Assembly: GCA_001275005.1 (NCBI GenBank)
Contig: JWZX01003149.1
Coordinates: 1-40,134, forward strand
Reading direction: 5' to 3'
Length of the DNA stretch: 40,134 bases
Source: Chrysochromulina tobinii
Taxonomy: Eukaryota; Haptophyta; Prymnesiales; Chrysochromulinaceae
The notes below the pieces were generated by a model. That model saw only the letters and a list, made by a program, of their open reading frames with translations, was not told the DNA's origin and did no database searches. Below are positions 1-8,153 of this stretch, in pieces. Made by a program: the position numbers and the translations under genes. Numbering within the stretch: the stretch's first letter is position 1; each line of letters starts with the position of its first letter.

Positions 1-268
1 GCCCGCGCCGCCCGCGCCCGCCGGAAGGCGCGGTACGACCGGCGCGCCGGGTCGACGCGCGCGGTCCGTCTACGCGCGGTCCGCGGCCGCGGGCCCCGAG
101 CCGGGGCGCGGGAACGATCCGCGGACGCGGGCGACCGCCTTTACCGGGTTCCTTTCGGCTTTTGTCGTTTCCCCGCCGCCCGACGTTCCGGCGGGGTTCG
201 AACCGTTACGGCCGCGTTATATCTTATAAACGAAACGTATTAACCTAATTATAACTAAGTCAGTAAGT
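1..268. other. intergenic, no gene seen
   Basis: The first ~150 bases are extremely CpG-rich (runs of GCCCGCG and CGCGCGG) and then turn abruptly into an A/T-rich stretch at about 217-275. No open frame with recognisable content is present. It is the 3' flank of the SGNH hydrolase gene. No polyadenylation signal is obvious on the minus strand. Confidence 0.5.
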
Positions 269-1465
269 CTAAGAAGCGGGATGTTTCGGTCGCGAGCGGG
301 GAAGTGGGGCCGCCGCCGCAACCGCACCAGCCCCAGCTGCATGAGCCCGAATCATCCCCGGGCGCATCGGCATCCAAGGCTGGAGCGCACGAAACCACAA
401 CGCACCCATCCGCTGCGCACCGCCCAGCGCCGGGTGTATGCCGTCCTTGACGAGGTGCTCGCAGGTGACGGCTGCGCTCATGTTGACGCATGCGATGCGC
501 GCGGTGGCGCTGCACGAGAGCGTGCTCCACTGCGCGCAGATCGCATACAACTGATGGGCAAGCTCGGCCTCATGGGCGCGGCGTGCACTACGCTGTCTAG
601 CTGCGGCGTCCTCCCCGTCTTTCGTCTTGCGGACGCGGCAGTAAGGAATGGGCGTGGCCAGCACGATGCGCACCTTTGGGCTGGCTGTGCACAGCCACTG
701 CACGATGGTGCTCACGCGCCGTGCGATGGCACCGATGTGCTCTGGCGGCGGTTTGCCGCCGCGGGGGCTCACCAAGCGCTTCGTGAGGTCATTCGTGCCC
801 AAATGCACGAGAGCGACATCAGGCAGCTCACGGGCCGAGGTGAGCCGACGGAGCCATTCGTCAAGGGCACCACGCTGCGGCTGACGCTCATGACCGCGCA
901 GCACCTGCCGCGACGTCCAGCCCCAGTGACCTTCGTGCCGCTGCGCCGCCACGGGCCAGTCGGGAGCATCACGGACGAGCACGCCAGCCGTCGCGTTGCG
1001 CTGCAGCTGCTTATCATAGACGCCGTGCATGGATCCGACCCAGCGCACGCGATGCCCATTTTCCTCAAACAATTGGTGCAAGTGGAAGCGGTACGATCGC
1101 TGCTTCATGCCACCATCGGTGATCGAGTCGCCGAGCGGAAGTAGTGTCACCGCGTTTGGCTTAGCCACATTACCGGCGGCGATTCCCGCCGCCTGTGTTC
1201 GCGCCTTGGAGTGCGATCGCCACACTTGAGCACGTAGCTCGTCAAGAAAAAGACCTGCATACCTGGCCGCCGCCTCTGGCATGCAGTCCGTCAATGTAGT
1301 GGCGTCCGAGATCTCGCAAAGCCACGCTGAGAGCTGCGCGACGGATGCTTGACCAGACGCAAGTCGCTGTGATATCAACGGCAAACTGTTGGCGACAAAC
1401 CTGCCACGTTCAGAGCTGACCTTTCCGCAGCTCAGCGGCAGCGCGTGCACCGTGGGGCTGTGCAT
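269..1465 (-). CDS. SGNH/GDSL-type hydrolase (esterase-like)
   Basis: A 398-residue single-exon frame starting at ATG 1465. Residues 1-105 are unassigned. From ~106 the SGNH fold is clear: block I LGDSITDG with nucleophile Ser114; block II HEGHWGWT (178-184) with an oxyanion glycine; block III LGTNDLTK with Asn225; block V DGIHP with Asp341 and His344. The catalytic set Ser-Gly-Asn-His is therefore complete. The family hydrolyses ester bonds of lipids, acetylated sugars or similar substrates; the substrate cannot be told here. The block pattern resembles the secreted carbohydrate-esterase-like SGNH proteins of fungi and protists, but no clear signal peptide is seen. The Ala/Pro-rich tail after ~370 may be disordered. 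The homeobox gene lies upstream on the same strand, ~490 bp away. The start is uncertain because a tandem duplication covers it, so an upstream exon could exist. Confidence 0.85.
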   Translation of the reverse strand: MHSPTVHALPLSCGKVSSERGRFVANSLPLISQRLASGQASVAQLSAWLCEISDATTLTDCMPEAAARYAGLFLDELRAQVWRSHSKARTQAAGIAAGNVAKPNAVTLLPLGDSITDGGMKQRSYRFHLHQLFEENGHRVRWVGSMHGVYDKQLQRNATAGVLVRDAPDWPVAAQRHEGHWGWTSRQVLRGHERQPQRGALDEWLRRLTSARELPDVALVHLGTNDLTKRLVSPRGGKPPPEHIGAIARRVSTIVQWLCTASPKVRIVLATPIPYCRVRKTKDGEDAAARQRSARRAHEAELAHQLYAICAQWSTLSCSATARIACVNMSAAVTCEHLVKDGIHPALGGAQRMGALWFRALQPWMPMRPGMIRAHAAGAGAVAAAAPLPRSRPKHPAS

Positions 1466-1519
1466 CGCGCTTCTCGCAGCTCAGCCGCGCGCACCGTGGG
1501 GCTGTGCATCGCGCTTCCT
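1426..1519. repeat. imperfect tandem duplication over the SGNH gene start
   Basis: Two adjacent copies of about 45-49 bp (1426-1474 and 1475-1519). They share CGCAGCTCAGC near their left ends and a 25-nt identical core (1447-1471 and 1491-1515). Each copy carries a CAT (ATG on the minus strand) 44 nt apart, so the two ATGs are in different frames. Confidence 0.75.
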
Positions 1520-1954
1520 TGATGCGGCCTTCGCGCCGTTTTGGGCACCTGCGCGAAGAAAAGACTTATGAGTCATGTTTGTTTTCCTATCCCCGAGCAT
1601 ATTACGTGTGTCCGAATTTCGTGCCGGCGCATGGGCACACCAAGTATCGCCCTGTGTGTGCCTTTGCCCCGGCTTCTTGAGCTCTCGAGCTCGTCCGCTG
1701 CTCCGCTCAGACACAAATATGCTGCTGCTCGTACTGCGTTGCTTCTCAGCAGCAGAGAGAGGTGCCGAACGCTCGGCTCGGCGGCGGCCCAGCACGTAGG
1801 CAAGCACAAGAGCACAGAACCTGTTTTGGTAGTCATCTTGTAGTCGTTCTAAGTCGTATGAGATTCCTGCTCGAGCCAGGCCCTTAGAGCCGACGTTGGA
1901 TTGGCGCACGCCGCTTTCGTACAACCGCAAGGCATCCTTCAGCGAACCTCCGCC
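1466..1954. other. intergenic, no gene seen
   Basis: Spacer between the homeobox stop and the SGNH start, both on the minus strand. It should hold the homeobox 3'UTR and the SGNH promoter. Short open frames on both strands lack family features and begin at non-ATG codons. No clear TATA box or poly(A) signal is seen. Confidence 0.4.
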
Positions 1955-2872
1955 TCAGCCGAGGAGCGAAGCTCCGGCCGCTCTGTCCGTCGGGAAGGGG
2001 GCGTCGGCGCCGCTGCCGCTCCTGCTCGTGCTGCTGCTGCTGCTGCTACTACTCCGCTGCATATCGGCACATGCGCTGAGGAGAAGGAGTGCGTCGACGC
2101 TCGTCGCTTCCGTCTCGACAGGGCCAGCAGCGGCAGCATGCGCTTGCGCTGGTGCTGCAGCCACGGGCACAGCAGCAGTGAAGAAGGGAGTGGGTAGGTG
2201 GTTGGCGGCGTTGGGCGGCATTTGCGAGGTCGCAGCCGCGTGCCACCAGTCAGGAGGTCCGCCCAAGTGGGACGGCAGCGGCTGGCGACGCGACGACGGT
2301 GACGGCAGCGGTGACGACGCCAGGCTGCCCGTTGGTACGAACGTCTGACTGTCGTCATTGCTAGAGGAGTTGCCTGCGTGACACGCCGCAGCGGCGGGCG
2401 CCCAGCCACCACCTACGATGGCGTTGACCTGCTGCTGGAGAGCCTGCATGAGCAGCGCAGCGGCGCCGGGGCCCAGCTGGCCCGCCGCGACCGCCTGCGG
2501 CAGCATAGCGAGGGCTTGCGAAATGGCCACCGCCGGGTCTCGATCTCTGTTGTTGGAGCCGCACATAGCCATCAGTCCGCCCAGGCGCGACATGAGGAGC
2601 GGCAGCGTCGAGACCGTGCCGACGCCGCCCCAACCAGCGGGCGCGTTCTGCCAATCGGACGAGTCCGCTCGATGCTGCGCAGCAGGGGCCAACGACGAGA
2701 CCGTATCGGGAAGCGACGGGTCCTCCGAGGGCATGCGCGCCGCGGCATTCATGCACTCTTGCCATGCAGCCTGCTGCTGCTGCTGCAGGCACTGCTGCGG
2801 CTGCATGTTCGAGGGCGCTGGCCGATGCGCCTGGCGCTGCTGCTCCTCAAATTGGCGCTGCTGCTGCTCCAG

Positions 2873-2921
<49 letters not shown>

Positions 2922-4048
2922 GCTCGGTGCTGCTCGGCACGCAGCAGCGGCGCGAACGCGTGCACCAGGTGCGCGGCGGTGACTGGGTACGCGTGCCCAT
3001 GGGCCGCCTCGGCGGCGGCGAACTGGCGAAGGCCCGGCGGCGGCATCGTCTGCGGGGGTAGCATCGGGCCGCTGTTCTGATGCTGCGCTTGGAAACAAGC
3101 CTGATTTTGCCACGCAGATGCAGGCGCTGACGGGAGCTGCGAGGGCAGGATGATGGGTGTGTCCACCTTCTTCGGCTTGATGAGCGGCTTTCCTAGCGGC
3201 ACACCCTCATTGGGTGGTTGCCGCGCGGTCGGCGATCGCTCTTCACTCTGCATCTGGACTATGAGCCTGCTGTCGCTGAAGTCAGATTCATCTCCTAGCA
3301 GCGACAGCTCGCCGCCCTCATTAGGCTTGAGCAGGCGCTGTCGCCGGTTCTGGAACCAGATTTGCACGGAGCGTGGCGTCATGCCAAGCTCGTTCGAGAG
3401 CGCCTGACGCTTTTCAAAGCTCGGTAGAGGATCGTCATCTGCGACAGAGGCGAGGGTGCAGCAGGCGGCGGTCAGAGCGCGCGCAAGCATGGGCCAGGGC
3501 ACGCGCAGACGGGGAACTCATGGACTGATGAGGTTGGAATGCGGGGCTGGGCAGGAGCGTCGCGCACCAAAGTTTGTGAGTAGCACGTAAAGCTGTTGGC
3601 GTGAGATTTTGCATCGCTTGAATTTGGGGACCTTAAGCTCGCGATCGAGGCGCGCAGTAGTCGCCGCGGCCGTCGTCATCAGCCGAACAAGGCCGTCCCT
3701 CCACTTTTCTTCTGTGATTGTCATCACGCTGAGAAAATGCATTCTGCGCTTGGAGAAAACAATCTCAAACAGCTCCTGACGGATTTCCCGCCAGAGAAGC
3801 TTCTTCAAGCGAGTTGCATTCGTGGGCTTGATGGGTTTTCGTTCGCTCTTGTTTAGGTACCAGTGAGTTTGCTTGCAAGCTTCTGTACGAGCCCCGCGCA
3901 AGCAAGCAAGCAAGCAAGCAGCTTGCTTGCTTGCTTGCCCCGCGCCGCGCCGCGGCATCTCATCTGCACATGACATTTTCTTACGCAACCTGCCGCGCCG
4001 CCACGCACTTTTGTTGCCAGTTAGGTGTAGATTTGTGTAGATACCCAA
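1955..4048 (-). CDS. homeodomain protein, two exons, poly-Q
   Basis: Two open frames join through a GT-AG intron (3439-3567) to give a ~654-residue protein. Joined, residues 141-200 form a canonical 60-residue homeodomain: Arg5, Leu16, Phe20, Pro26, Trp48, Phe49, Gln50, Asn51 and Arg53 of the standard numbering are all present (helix 3 RSVQIWFQNRRQR). There is no three-residue TALE insertion. Helix 1 lies in exon 1 and helices 2-3 in exon 2; neither exon alone encodes a full domain. The rest is low complexity: Gln/Met/Pro-rich, a run of ~15 Gln from a CAG tract, Ala/Ser-rich stretches and a C-terminal Ser run. This is typical of a transcription regulator with activation regions. Role: sequence-specific DNA binding in the nucleus (family knowledge); targets unknown. 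The 5' end is uncertain: the first ATG of exon 1 lies in an inverted repeat, and a GCAA palindrome falls within the predicted N-terminus, so translation may start at a later Met or after another intron. Confidence 0.8.
2874..2920 (-). repeat. CAG trinucleotide tract (poly-Gln)
   Basis: A 47-nt uninterrupted (TGC)n run on the plus strand, read as CAG on the coding strand. It encodes ~15 consecutive glutamines in the homeodomain protein. Shorter interrupted CAG runs flank it (about 2765-2790 and 2840-2875). Confidence 0.95.
3439..3567 (-). other. intron of the homeobox gene
   Basis: 129 nt, phase 1. Donor G|GTGCG follows the Phe20 codon of the homeodomain; acceptor CTCGCCTCTGTCGCAG| has a good pyrimidine tract. 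Splicing creates the Asp at homeodomain position 21 from G+AT and restores continuous homeodomain spacing, which is the main evidence. A full-length frame without splicing gives an unrelated N-terminus. Confidence 0.85.
3899..3937. repeat. GCAA/TTGC palindromic microsatellite
   Basis: Five to six GCAA units run directly into TTGC units, making an almost perfect inverted repeat with arms of ~18 bp and nearly no loop. It lies inside the predicted first exon of the homeobox gene. DNA of this form can extrude as a cruciform. Confidence 0.85.
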
Positions 4049-4114
4049 AAGTCAAGTCAACAAGTCACTCTTGTACATAAAATCATAAATGACTTGAAAC
4101 ATGACTTGACTTTT
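4047..4114. repeat. inverted repeat (hairpin/MITE-like)
   Basis: Left arm 4047-4067 and right arm 4090-4114 are near-complementary, built from repeated AAGTCA / TGACTT words, with a ~22-nt AT-rich loop. The block is much more A/T-rich than its surroundings. It spans the first ATG of the homeobox exon 1 frame. Confidence 0.6.
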
Positions 4115-4514
4115 AGTGACTTATTTCTCACCGACATGTGTACTTGTAACTTGAATGTTGTTTGCGTGTAGAATGTTGCTCATTGGTTCGCCCGGAACCC
4201 CATAAAACAGGCCGCAGGCGCCCAGTAGCGGAAACTACATGTACGCCCGCAAGGACCGCGCCACGAAGGACGGGGCGTGTTACGGCGTGCGTCGGCGTCA
4301 ATTGGTCGGCGTCGCAGGTGCGTCGAACATCGGAGCGCGGTGAAGCTGAAGGGGACCTCGAGACGGCCCCTACAAAGTACAAAGCACCACAAGCTACATG
4401 TAGACTTGACTAGCTACATGTAGACTTGACTAAACTTGATAGCGGAACTCAGCGGTACCGGGTAAGTCTTCGTCGCAAACAAATGCGTCCCTGGCATCCA
4501 CTTCCCCGACGCGA
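4049..4514. other. divergent promoter region, homeobox / GST
   Basis: Spacer of ~470 bp between the divergent homeobox and GST-like genes. It contains the A/T-rich inverted repeat and the 20-bp repeats. A consensus splice donor GTAAGT lies at 4462-4467 and pyrimidine-rich acceptors end at 4546 and 4551, so the GST gene may have a 5' exon here with an 84-90-nt intron. No TATA box was recognised. Confidence 0.4.
4392..4431. repeat. 20-bp tandem repeat, two perfect copies
   Basis: AGCTACATGTAGACTTGACT occurs at 4392-4411 and 4412-4431. Each unit holds the palindrome CTACATGTAG and the TGACT word of the nearby inverted repeat. It lies upstream of the GST-like gene and may belong to the same mobile or satellite sequence as 4047-4114. 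Confidence 0.9.
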
Positions 4515-5279
4515 ATGCGCTTGGCTCTGCTCGCAACCTGTTACAGCACAGTTTGGGCCGGCCTGGTCCCTACGCTTCGATTATGGACGTCGCGCACATG
4601 ACCATACGCGCAGCGCGTAGCCATCAGCCTGCGCGAACATCACCTTCCGCACGACACCGAGACCATCGACCTGCAGAACAAGCCGGAGCACTTCACGGCG
4701 ATGTACGCCATCGCGTGCGCTGACGAGACGATGCGAGCCAAGGTACCCTTGCTCGAGGTGGGCGGCAGCGCACTCATGATCGAGTCTGCAGTCATTTGTG
4801 AATTTCTCGAAGAGCTTGTTCCTGGCGATAACCCGCCAAGTGCTGCTGACAAAGCCACCGCTCGCCTCTTTGCGACGCTCGCCCAGCCGACACTTTCGTT
4901 TGTGCCGATCTTACAGGCTAATATAGGATCGGAGGAGGAGGCGAAGGAGGTGGCGTCGCTCGTCGAGAGGCTGCGTGCTCCTGATCAGTTCCTCATTCGG
5001 TACGCAACTGGCCAAGGTCCTTTTCTGCTCGGCGAGTCGTTCTCGCTCGCCGAGTGCTCCTTGGCGCCCTTCGTGCAGCGCCTCGTCGCCGTGCTACCTG
5101 GGCTGCGCCCACAAATCAACCCGCTGGCGCTTCTTGAAGAGGCGGGTCTTGCTCGCTTGGGCCGCTGGATGCAGGCAGTGACGCAGCGCGAGTCCTGCGT
5201 GGCCACGCTGCCTCCCACGCAAGAGCTGGTCGATTCATACGCGAAGCTCATCGAACGCATGAGGACGGCAGCGGCCTAA
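4515..5279 (+). CDS. GST-like selenoprotein (UGA at active-site Cys)
   Basis: One frame gives 254 residues if the TGA at 4599-4601 is read as selenocysteine (residue 29). Upstream of it the frame encodes PTLRLWTSRT, the first beta strand of a GST thioredoxin fold. Directly after it comes PYAQRVAISLREH, so TGA replaces the Cys of the CPYAQRV motif found in Cys-type (omega/lambda-like) GSTs. The fold continues with IDLQNKPEHF, then AKVPLLEV with the cis-Pro, then ESAVICEFLEE (glutathione-contact Glu-Ser), then an all-helical C-terminal domain. Such enzymes do thiol transfer or deglutathionylation with glutathione. The first ATG in frame is 4515, giving a short hydrophobic start (MRLALLATCYSTVWAG); a spliced 5' exon using GTAAGT at 4462 is an alternative. 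A SECIS-like hairpin and AATAAA follow the stop. A pseudogene is the main alternative, but the frame is otherwise intact on both sides of the TGA. Confidence 0.8.
4599..4601 (+). other. UGA codon, predicted selenocysteine
   Basis: TGA falls exactly at the position of the catalytic cysteine in the GST motif C-P-Y-A-Q-R-V (TGC would be the cysteine codon). Conserved residues lie in the same frame on both sides, which is the usual signature of a Sec codon. Confidence 0.75.
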
Positions 5280-5413
5280 GCGCCGAGTCGCAGGCACGGC
5301 ATCGGCGCACTTGCCTTGACGCACGCATTGGGGCGCAAATGTCGGCAGCGCGCGTACACGTGCGCGGGCCGGGGGCGGCGCGGGGAGAGGGCCACGGTGT
5401 TCACATCGCTCAT

Positions 5414-5495
5414 CGGATCCGATAACTCTGTCATGATGGTGCAGCGCTCGAGCATCTTGAGCGGCGCTTCGCGCCGGAGAAGTGGTGAGCATCCG
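5414..5495 (+). promoter_or_regulatory. candidate SECIS element in GST 3'UTR
   Basis: Begins ~135 nt after the GST stop. The SECIS quartet fits: TGAT at 5434-5437 opposite GGAG at 5476-5479 gives tandem G.A pairs. Helix II is 5438-5442 with 5471-5475 and 5443-5447 with 5464-5468, ten pairs with a 2-nt bulge. The apical loop is 16 nt (5448-5463). A broken helix I forms below an internal loop: 5426-5428 with 5487-5489, and CGGAT 5414-5418 with ATCCG 5491-5495. The usual AA (or CC) in the 5' part of the apical loop is not clear, so this is a candidate only. It is the only ATGA in the 3'UTR. Confidence 0.5.
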
Positions 5496-5541
5496 AATGT
5501 GCGTGCACTGTGTTGCCATTCATGTTTGTGAATCGTGAGTG

Positions 5542-5547
5542 AATAAA
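5542..5547 (+). terminator. AATAAA polyadenylation signal of the GST gene
   Basis: Canonical AATAAA, 263 nt after the GST stop codon, in a locally A/T-rich patch. It would place the SECIS-like hairpin inside the 3'UTR. Confidence 0.5.
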
Positions 5548-5686
5548 TAGCTAACGCTGAAAGACCCTGCACAGCACGATGCGAGAGAAACAAAATCCCC
5601 ATTGCCAAACCACATTTGGCTGTGACGCGCCGTACGTGTCGGAATGTGAAGTTCAACACGAGCCGCTGAGACTGCATCCTATCTGC

Positions 5687-5896
5687 CTAAGACTGCGACA
5701 CCTTGCTGTTCCTGCACAAAATCGCAACGGCCAGCGCAAACACGGCATAGAATGCCACGACGGCAGCGACGACGTGCTGCACCGGAGTGTCGTGGAAGAG
5801 CCAGGCAGCGAAGATGATCGTGCAGCAGATGACCACCAATGCGCCGAAGGGGTCGATGCTGCTCAGGCCCGGATGGGCTGGCCCGCGCTTTGGCAT
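5687..5896 (-). CDS. small two-TM protein, unknown function
   Basis: 69 residues from ATG 5896, which sits in an excellent Kozak context (GCCGCCATGCC). Two hydrophobic segments, about residues 20-36 and 43-61, are joined by a short polar turn (HDTPVQH). The ends are polar (MPKRGPAHPG... and ...CRNSKVSQS). This predicts a small hairpin membrane protein such as a minor subunit of an organelle or ER complex; no family is recognised. The frame stays open upstream of 5896 to a GTG at 5962, so an upstream exon is possible. It lies between the convergent GST gene and the LRR gene, ~160 bp downstream of the latter's stop. Confidence 0.5.
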   Translation of the reverse strand: MPKRGPAHPGLSSIDPFGALVVICCTIIFAAWLFHDTPVQHVVAAVVAFYAVFALAVAILCRNSKVSQS

Positions 5897-6057
5897 GGCG
5901 GCCTTGGTGTCGGGGATGTTCGCGACGATCTCGCGAGCGAGCACAAAGTTTGAGCGCGACACGAGACCACTCGACCGGTACTCTCTACTGTAGTGTGTAA
6001 CCCAAGTTTACATTGGACACTTTCACAAAGGTGTTGAAACCACCCTGGTTCTTCGTG

Positions 6058-7527
6058 TCACTTCTTCTTTCCAGACTTGACCTGACTTGTGGGCGGGCCG
6101 ATCTCCGGTCGCACCTCGGCTCGGATCGCGATGCCATTGGACTTGGACTCCTTGCTTGTCGGCCTGGACACTTTGCTTTTGTTCTCCTTGCCGGCGGCTG
6201 CAGCTGCCGCCGCGTACACGCCGGACTGCTGCAGGTCGTCGGAGGAGATCTCCTCCGCGTCGGCAGCGCGGCGCACTAGCCCGGCAAGAAACGTGTCGGG
6301 CCGCACGCAGCAGTCCTCCATGATCACGCGGCAGCGCTCGGCGCCGTACTGGGCACTGCCCCCACCCTTGCCGCCACTCGTCTTGACGCGGCTGTTCTGC
6401 TCCTGCTGCGCAAGGAGCAGCGTCGCCGCGCCGCCCGCGCCGATCGGGTTGCCTGACACGTCGAGCATTTCGAGGGTGCGGAGAGCGCGTGAGAGTGGTA
6501 GGGCGGCGAGCACTGTAGCTCGATTGTGGTGCAGGCGCAAGTCTACGAGGGTGGGCGGGCTGCTCGCGGGCGCCTTGGCCAGCGCGTCCGCGAGCACCGC
6601 AATGCCCTGATCGCCCAGGCCATTCCAGCCGAGGTTGAGTGCACGCAGGGTCCCGTGCATGGGCAGAACCCCGGCGAGTGTCTTGCCGCCCACAGGCCCA
6701 ATCGCGTTCCATTCGAGGGAGAGGGAGGTGAGCGAGTAGTTCTCGCCGAGTGCTGTGGCGAGCTGCTCCATCCCCTCATCCTCGAGCTCATTGCGCTCAA
6801 TGCAGAGCATACGGAGCTTGCACTTGGCGCCTGCGATCGCCTGTGCGAGCACGCCCAGGCCCTTATTGCCGATCGCATTCGCGGCAAAGTCGAGGCACTC
6901 GAGGGGATGCGAAGAGCGCAGCAGGGTCGCCACGGCCTCTGCGCCATCCACGCCCGCCTGGTTCTGACGCAGCGAGAGCGCGCGCAGCGCCGGCGCTGCC
7001 GTCTGGCGGCCCGTGCGACACAGCGCGGTAACGATGGCGCTGACGCCCTCAGCGCCCAGGCCGTTGTCGCTCAGGTCGAGCGAGCGCACATGAGCGTTGT
7101 CCGCGAGGCTCGGCGCGAGCATCTTGCCGCCACGTGGCCGCAGCCCGTAGTGCGATATCGAGACCTCGATCGCGTGTGAGAGGCATGCACGGTGCCATTG
7201 TGAGCATCGTTGGGCAAGGCCACCCTCGGCGGCGATGGCCGCAGCGTAGGCCACGCAGGACGGCTCGACGCTCTCCGCATTCGACGGGGGCACCGCATCC
7301 AGGTCGTAGTCGTCTTCAAAGTCCGAATCCTCGCCGTCCTTCTTTGGCAGGAGCAGCAACGCATTGAAGGCTTCGGCGTCTGGAGTCACGTAAGGCGTCG
7401 CCAACCGGCTGGCGTGAGCGGAGGCAGCCGAGGGGAAGGCGCTCGGAAACGCTAAATCACGTGTCGGCTCCGGTGCGGAGCGCGCAGAGTCAAGTGGCGG
7501 CGTGGCGGTGTGGCGCAGGTCCGGCAT
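6058..7527 (-). CDS. leucine-rich-repeat protein (RNase-inhibitor type)
   Basis: 489 residues from ATG 7527. An acidic, disordered N-terminus (~1-100, with DGEDSDFEDDYDLD) leads into about eight ~28-residue LRRs at roughly 130-400. These show the RI-type pattern LxxLxLxxNxxxxxGxxxLAxxL; examples are VRSLDLSDNGLGAEG and LRALNLGWNGLGDQGI. The C-terminal ~90 residues are Ala-, Lys- and Ser-rich and end in KKK. There is no NACHT, kinase or signal peptide. RI-type LRRs bind proteins; similar stand-alone proteins are common in algae and include axonemal components, but no specific assignment can be made. The gene is divergent from the lectin-like gene at 8154, with 626 bp between the starts. Confidence 0.85.
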   Translation of the reverse strand: MPDLRHTATPPLDSARSAPEPTRDLAFPSAFPSAASAHASRLATPYVTPDAEAFNALLLLPKKDGEDSDFEDDYDLDAVPPSNAESVEPSCVAYAAAIAAEGGLAQRCSQWHRACLSHAIEVSISHYGLRPRGGKMLAPSLADNAHVRSLDLSDNGLGAEGVSAIVTALCRTGRQTAAPALRALSLRQNQAGVDGAEAVATLLRSSHPLECLDFAANAIGNKGLGVLAQAIAGAKCKLRMLCIERNELEDEGMEQLATALGENYSLTSLSLEWNAIGPVGGKTLAGVLPMHGTLRALNLGWNGLGDQGIAVLADALAKAPASSPPTLVDLRLHHNRATVLAALPLSRALRTLEMLDVSGNPIGAGGAATLLLAQQEQNSRVKTSGGKGGGSAQYGAERCRVIMEDCCVRPDTFLAGLVRRAADAEEISSDDLQQSGVYAAAAAAAGKENKSKVSRPTSKESKSNGIAIRAEVRPEIGPPTSQVKSGKKK

Positions 7528-8153
7528 TGCTTGCCGTTATCCGCGGGCACGGACCTTTTCTACTGTGAGGAGGTGCATCTCGTGCATGCAAGTATACATG
7601 TATTGTACCGCAAGCTCCGGCTCACAGCCGTTTCACACAGAGCTGCGTCATGCGTGTGGTTGTTTCGTGTACGAGCTGCTTCAAGAGGTTCAAGTTCAAG
7701 TTCAAGAGGTTCACAAATATGAACACGACACCCAAGACCCCTGTTGCGGACTGGACTCTTGCGTGCATACGGATGCATCTCCACTACCAGCTTGATGGTA
7801 GCTCGATGACCCCTCGGCCCCCCGTACTACAAGGACCCAAATACTATCGAACCGATACGTCTATAATGATTTCTGCTCATTCTTCCGCGCATCGTACGAA
7901 ACTACACTCCCCAGATGCACATACACGCCCACACCTTCGCTTGCTCCTCGCCTGTCGCTGCGTTGCCATGGCCGATCGTGGGAGCAGTGACCTCCGAAAC
8001 TTGACATGAGTTGCCAAACAAAAAAACAAAGTACTGTATCCGGGAGCCCTTGATGAACGTAGACGCGTGCTTCACCGCCTTGACTGTATCCGGATACTCG
8101 TCCCGATGCTGGGCCATGCCACACCTTACAACGCGCACCCTTTCCAAACGCGC
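7528..8153. other. divergent promoter region, LRR / lectin genes
   Basis: 626 bp between two outward-facing starts. It contains a short direct repeat array of TTCAAG words (7679-7712) and is less GC-rich than the genes. No coding sequence is recognised. The frame of the lectin gene stays open upstream to a GTG at 8067, with another in-frame ATG at 8106. Confidence 0.4.

Noticed and set aside
1481-1930. 149-codon minus-strand frame between the homeobox and SGNH genes
   Set aside because: Starts at TTG, has no recognisable domain or biased composition, and sits in 3'UTR/promoter space.
2418-3080. Cys-rich plus-strand frame over the poly-Q region
   Set aside because: The cysteine runs are the antisense reading of CAG repeats in the homeobox gene.
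4599-4601. GST as a pseudogene broken by a stop
   Set aside because: Only this one codon is affected, it is TGA, and it falls on the catalytic Cys column, with intact frames on both sides and a SECIS-like hairpin downstream. Kept as an alternative, not the main call.
4611-4613. Splice acceptor CAG just before RVAISL that would avoid the TGA
   Set aside because: It would make the in-frame PYAQ and the PTLRLWTS strand before it pure coincidence.
4426-4620. 64-codon frame over the GST start
   Set aside because: Starts at TTG and is out of frame with the GST-fold sequence that continues across the TGA.
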